62,804 bases of DNA from Oligoflexia bacterium (GTDB taxonomy: Bacteria; Bdellovibrionota; Bacteriovoracia; Bacteriovoracales; Bacteriovoracaceae), in NCBI GenBank assembly GCA_015231955.1, contig JADGAN010000030.1:1-62804 (forward strand), given 5' to 3'. The position numbers and the translations under genes were made by a program. How positions within the stretch are numbered: the stretch's first letter is position 1; each line of letters opens with the position of its first letter. The notes under the pieces were generated by a model that worked only from the letters and a program-made list of their open reading frames with translations, was not told where the DNA came from and ran no database searches. This document shows, piece by piece, positions 60,983-62,804 of this stretch.

Positions 60983-62196
60983 TGGAAAATCTTTATGTCT
61001 ATATTTGTTTGAAAGGGAGATGGGTTCCTTGCGGTCTTCTTGAGTATAAAGAACAAGGAAGATTCTCTAGCGCGGTATTCCGCTATGGTGCCCGATATTT
61101 ACAACGAAAGGATGCTATCTCCATTGATCCTGTGGCCCTGCCTCTATCAGATGAAAATTTTTTTACAGAGGAAGGAGTGGCCCTTTTTAATGGTATTCGT
61201 GATGCTGGCCCCGATAAATGGGGGCGTTATCTTTTAGATAAGCGATTTAAGCGACCATTAACAGAGATTGAGTATGTGGCCAGCATTGGTGCCGACAGGA
61301 TTGGCGCCATTGCTTTTGGCCCTGATCCTGAGCATGGGCCGAAACAATATACGCCTCAAGGTTTTAGAGAATTGGCCAACAAAAGGATCTCTCTTGCTAA
61401 ATGTGTGGGAGCGATTGATGACGATCTTAAGGGGGAAGAGACAGAGAGGCTTCGTCTGTACCTTGAGTACGGCCCGAGTTTGGGAGGGGCCAGGCCTAAA
61501 GCAACTGTGGATTGGAAAGAGAGCACATACCTTGCAAAATTTTCTTTATCTCTTGATAGCAAAAACGAACCTCTCGTTGAGTATGCAACGATGAAGCTTG
61601 CCAAAAGGTGTGGCCTTAATGTTCCAACAATCGATACCACCAAAGTGGGCCGGCGATATATTTTTTTAATTGAACGTTTTGATCGCAATGAAGAAGGATT
61701 GCCTATCCCCTTTTTATCGGGATTAGGTCTAACTGGGTTGGCCGAAAACGACTATCCTCATTGGAGTTATTTAAAGCTTTGTGAGGCCATTCGAAAAAAT
61801 TGTCTTCATCCTGAAAAAGATCTTAAAGAGCTATTCTCGAGGATGGTCTATAATATTTGTGTTTATAACAATGATGATCATCCCCGGAATTTTGCTTTTC
61901 TTCATGTCAAAAATAATCGATGGAAGTTATCGCCACTCTACGATGTGATTCCAGGAGTTGTCAGTACCAGCACCTACGCTTTGGCCATGGAAGTGGGCAC
62001 ATATGGAAAAGAGGCATCTGCTCGCAATGCCTTCTCCTGTTGTGAGCAGTTTGAGTTAACGAAAAATCAGGCCAAAGCGATTTGGGATAAAATATCTGGT
62101 ACCGTCAGCAAATGGGAAAAAGAGTTTTTAAACGTGGGAGTAAAAAAAAGTGACATCCAAATGCTCAAAAATAGCTTTGCCTTAAAAAAAGCGTAA
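60982..62196 (+). CDS. hipA: HipA-family serine/threonine kinase toxin
   Basis: From the ATG at 60982 the protein has 404 residues, a little shorter than E. coli HipA (440). The Ser-containing Gly-rich loop GPSLGGARPK is at 164-173. The catalytic Asp and metal ligands are in NNDDHPRNFA (D298, N303) and LSPLYDV (D321). E. coli HipA phosphorylates glutamyl-tRNA synthetase and causes persistence. All key residues are intact, so the toxin is probably active and needs HipB. Its 3' end is followed 19 bp later by the right 28-bp repeat. Confidence 0.95.
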   Translation: MENLYVYICLKGRWVPCGLLEYKEQGRFSSAVFRYGARYLQRKDAISIDPVALPLSDENFFTEEGVALFNGIRDAGPDKWGRYLLDKRFKRPLTEIEYVASIGADRIGAIAFGPDPEHGPKQYTPQGFRELANKRISLAKCVGAIDDDLKGEETERLRLYLEYGPSLGGARPKATVDWKESTYLAKFSLSLDSKNEPLVEYATMKLAKRCGLNVPTIDTTKVGRRYIFLIERFDRNEEGLPIPFLSGLGLTGLAENDYPHWSYLKLCEAIRKNCLHPEKDLKELFSRMVYNICVYNNDDHPRNFAFLHVKNNRWKLSPLYDVIPGVVSTSTYALAMEVGTYGKEASARNAFSCCEQFELTKNQAKAIWDKISGTVSKWEKEFLNVGVKKSDIQMLKNSFALKKA

Positions 62197-62215
62197 TATT
62201 GCAAGCGCCGAGAGC

Positions 62216-62243
62216 CGCGCATAATTGACATTGCGATAGTAAT
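62216..62243. repeat. 28-bp repeat, right copy
   Basis: Matches 56436-56463 with one mismatch and immediately precedes the right 157-bp repeat. Confidence 0.8.
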
Positions 62244-62245
62244 GT

Positions 62246-62402
62246 TAATTGCGGTGAAATGGATCTAGCTAAAGGTTTTCTATTGTCAAAATCGGTAACA
62301 GGTAAATGTCCTTTTTGCTGCACCTTTCTCAGTGGAGAAGCTGCTGAAACGCGACTGTTAGATGGAAGAAACGACGATACTCACTCAGTAATGAGGGAGG
62401 GA
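62246..62402. repeat. 157-bp direct repeat, right copy
   Basis: Matches 55946-56102 with two mismatches, exactly 6300 bp away. The matching part ends where the left copy has lost the middle of the ATPase gene. Confidence 0.93.
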
Positions 62403-62690
62403 TGTCGGCTAAATGAATTAAGACTGGACGAAGCGCCATGCGCGCAGGAAGTTTTAAGCGATCCATCTTTTGCTTGATTTGAGCGATTACCTTTTTATCC
62501 AACTCACCACTTTTAATTTCACACAAGAAAAAAAGATCCATGGTAGTGTGAATCAGCAGATCGATTTGGCAAGATCCACGATTTTCAGAATTTTTTTTTT
62601 GAAAGTAGGGAGCAGACGACAAAATCTGCTGAGGGGTCAGATGCAGTAGCTTATGAATAGAGGCCTTATTAAAGTGGATGCCGGATTTCA
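62329..62690 (-). pseudogene. C-terminal remnant of an AAA-type ATPase with nuclease-like domain, right copy
   Basis: On the minus strand the remnant encodes about 120 residues: CQIDLLIHTT, then LFFLCEIKSG, then RPVLIHLADIPPSLLSEYRR to FQQLLH. The Asp and the Glu-x-Lys (QID...CEIK) fit a PD-(D/E)XK-type site as found in the C-terminal domain of archaeal-type ATPases. The Walker A/B half is absent; the frame runs on at its 5' end into the TTTGACCCCC repeats, so the 5' end was probably removed by an insertion. It is the better-preserved end of the gene whose left copy is at 56029-56270. Confidence 0.7.
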
Positions 62691-62695
62691 CCGCG

Positions 62696-62758
62696 TTTGA
62701 CCCCCCAAATTTCATTTGTTTGACCCCCTCAATTTCACGCATTTGACCCCCCTAAAAT
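62696..62758. mobile_element. Three 23-bp-spaced TTTGACCCCC repeats, possible insertion-sequence end
   Basis: TTTGACCCCC-type units begin at 62696, 62719 and 62742, spaced 23 bp. The first two continue as AATTTCA-like sequence and the third as TAAAAT. Multiple terminal repeats reading GGGGGTCAAA on the other strand are typical of IS21-like element ends. The transposase would lie beyond the window, so this is inference. Confidence 0.45.
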
Positions 62759-62804
62759 AACGAATTGCCGGGCAATTTTTTGATCCATGGCATACATTTG
62801 ATTT

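Noticed and set aside
62691-62742. N-terminal extension of the 137-codon minus-strand ORF at the right edge
   Set aside because: Its first residues are translated from the TTTGACCCCC repeats and do not belong to the ATPase family; I treat the ORF as a truncated pseudogene.
1-62804. CRISPR array, tRNA or rRNA genes
   Set aside because: No regularly spaced repeat-spacer pattern and no tRNA- or rRNA-like sequence was recognised; the repeats seen are coding tandem repeats or simple direct pairs.

Overview
The window looks like a chromosomal segment of a Gram-negative, motile bacterium with an A+T-leaning genome. It carries BamD, a TonB-type protein, several lipoproteins with lipoboxes, an outer-membrane beta-barrel, and P- and L-ring flagellar genes. 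The combination of an FliW/CsrA/FlgM flagellar checkpoint, a short PhaR-like regulator beside two ArsA-like ATPases, and GH57, GH13 and GH133 glycogen enzymes suggests the Bdellovibrionota or a related deltaproteobacterial-type lineage. This is inference from gene content; no 16S rRNA or tRNA gene is present.

Layout. (1) 0.1-9.3 kb, minus strand: a compact five-gene glycogen/alpha-glucan operon holding a GH133 amylo-1,6-glucosidase, a GT4 glycogen-synthase-like transferase, a GH57 enzyme, a short-type alpha-glucan phosphorylase and a GH13 protein resembling the transferase half of the eukaryotic debranching enzyme. (2) 9.6-12.3 kb: a TPR protein and a LolB-like lipoprotein. (3) 12.5-15.9 kb, plus strand: PhaR-like regulator, beta-barrel protein and two ArsA-like ATPases. 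(4) 16-18 kb: gcvT-gcvH and an unknown gene. (5) 18-22.3 kb, minus strand: TonB-like protein, PBP1A and xseB. (6) 22.4-32.3 kb, plus strand: flagellar block flgF-G-A-H-I-J-M-N-K-L-csrA-fliW. (7) 32.3-36.7 kb, minus strand: TPR protein, bamD, AI-2E-type permease, cyclic-nucleotide-binding protein and BatE-like protein. (8) 36.8-41.7 kb: class III aminotransferase and a 1151-residue YgfK-type flavo-iron-sulfur protein.

(9) 42-55.7 kb is a signalling-rich accessory region. On the plus strand are a large unknown membrane protein, a cyclophilin, an HD-GYP protein and a GAF histidine kinase. Facing them on the minus strand is a probable operon encoding an ankyrin protein with internal VDGH repeats, a STAS/CheX-like protein, a degenerate HD-GYP protein, a VWA protein with a PilZ-like tail, a coiled-coil protein and a receiver protein. 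I regard this as the best candidate for an undescribed system, probably an envelope-linked c-di-GMP/two-component pathway.

(10) 55.7-62.8 kb is an unstable island. Two decayed pieces of the same AAA-ATPase/nuclease-type gene share a 157-bp direct repeat exactly 6300 bp apart and enclose the cargo. The cargo is a secreted Cys-repeat protein with a possible MACPF-like core, a lipoprotein metalloprotease with an HExxHxxGxxD site, a secreted protein with a recent internal duplication, and a hipBA toxin-antitoxin pair with palindromic operators. A 36-bp repeat, a 28-bp repeat, a REP-like hairpin and three 23-bp-spaced TTTGACCCCC repeats at the right edge support a history of recombination and insertion.

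Simple-sequence and low-complexity tracts recur through the window, including GTAGT repeats between flgH and flgI, a Gly run in FlgI, hexamer repeats in the cyclic-nucleotide-binding gene and 90-bp repeats in the ankyrin gene. A strong terminator-like hairpin lies inside the signal-peptide coding region of the 13.2-kb beta-barrel gene.
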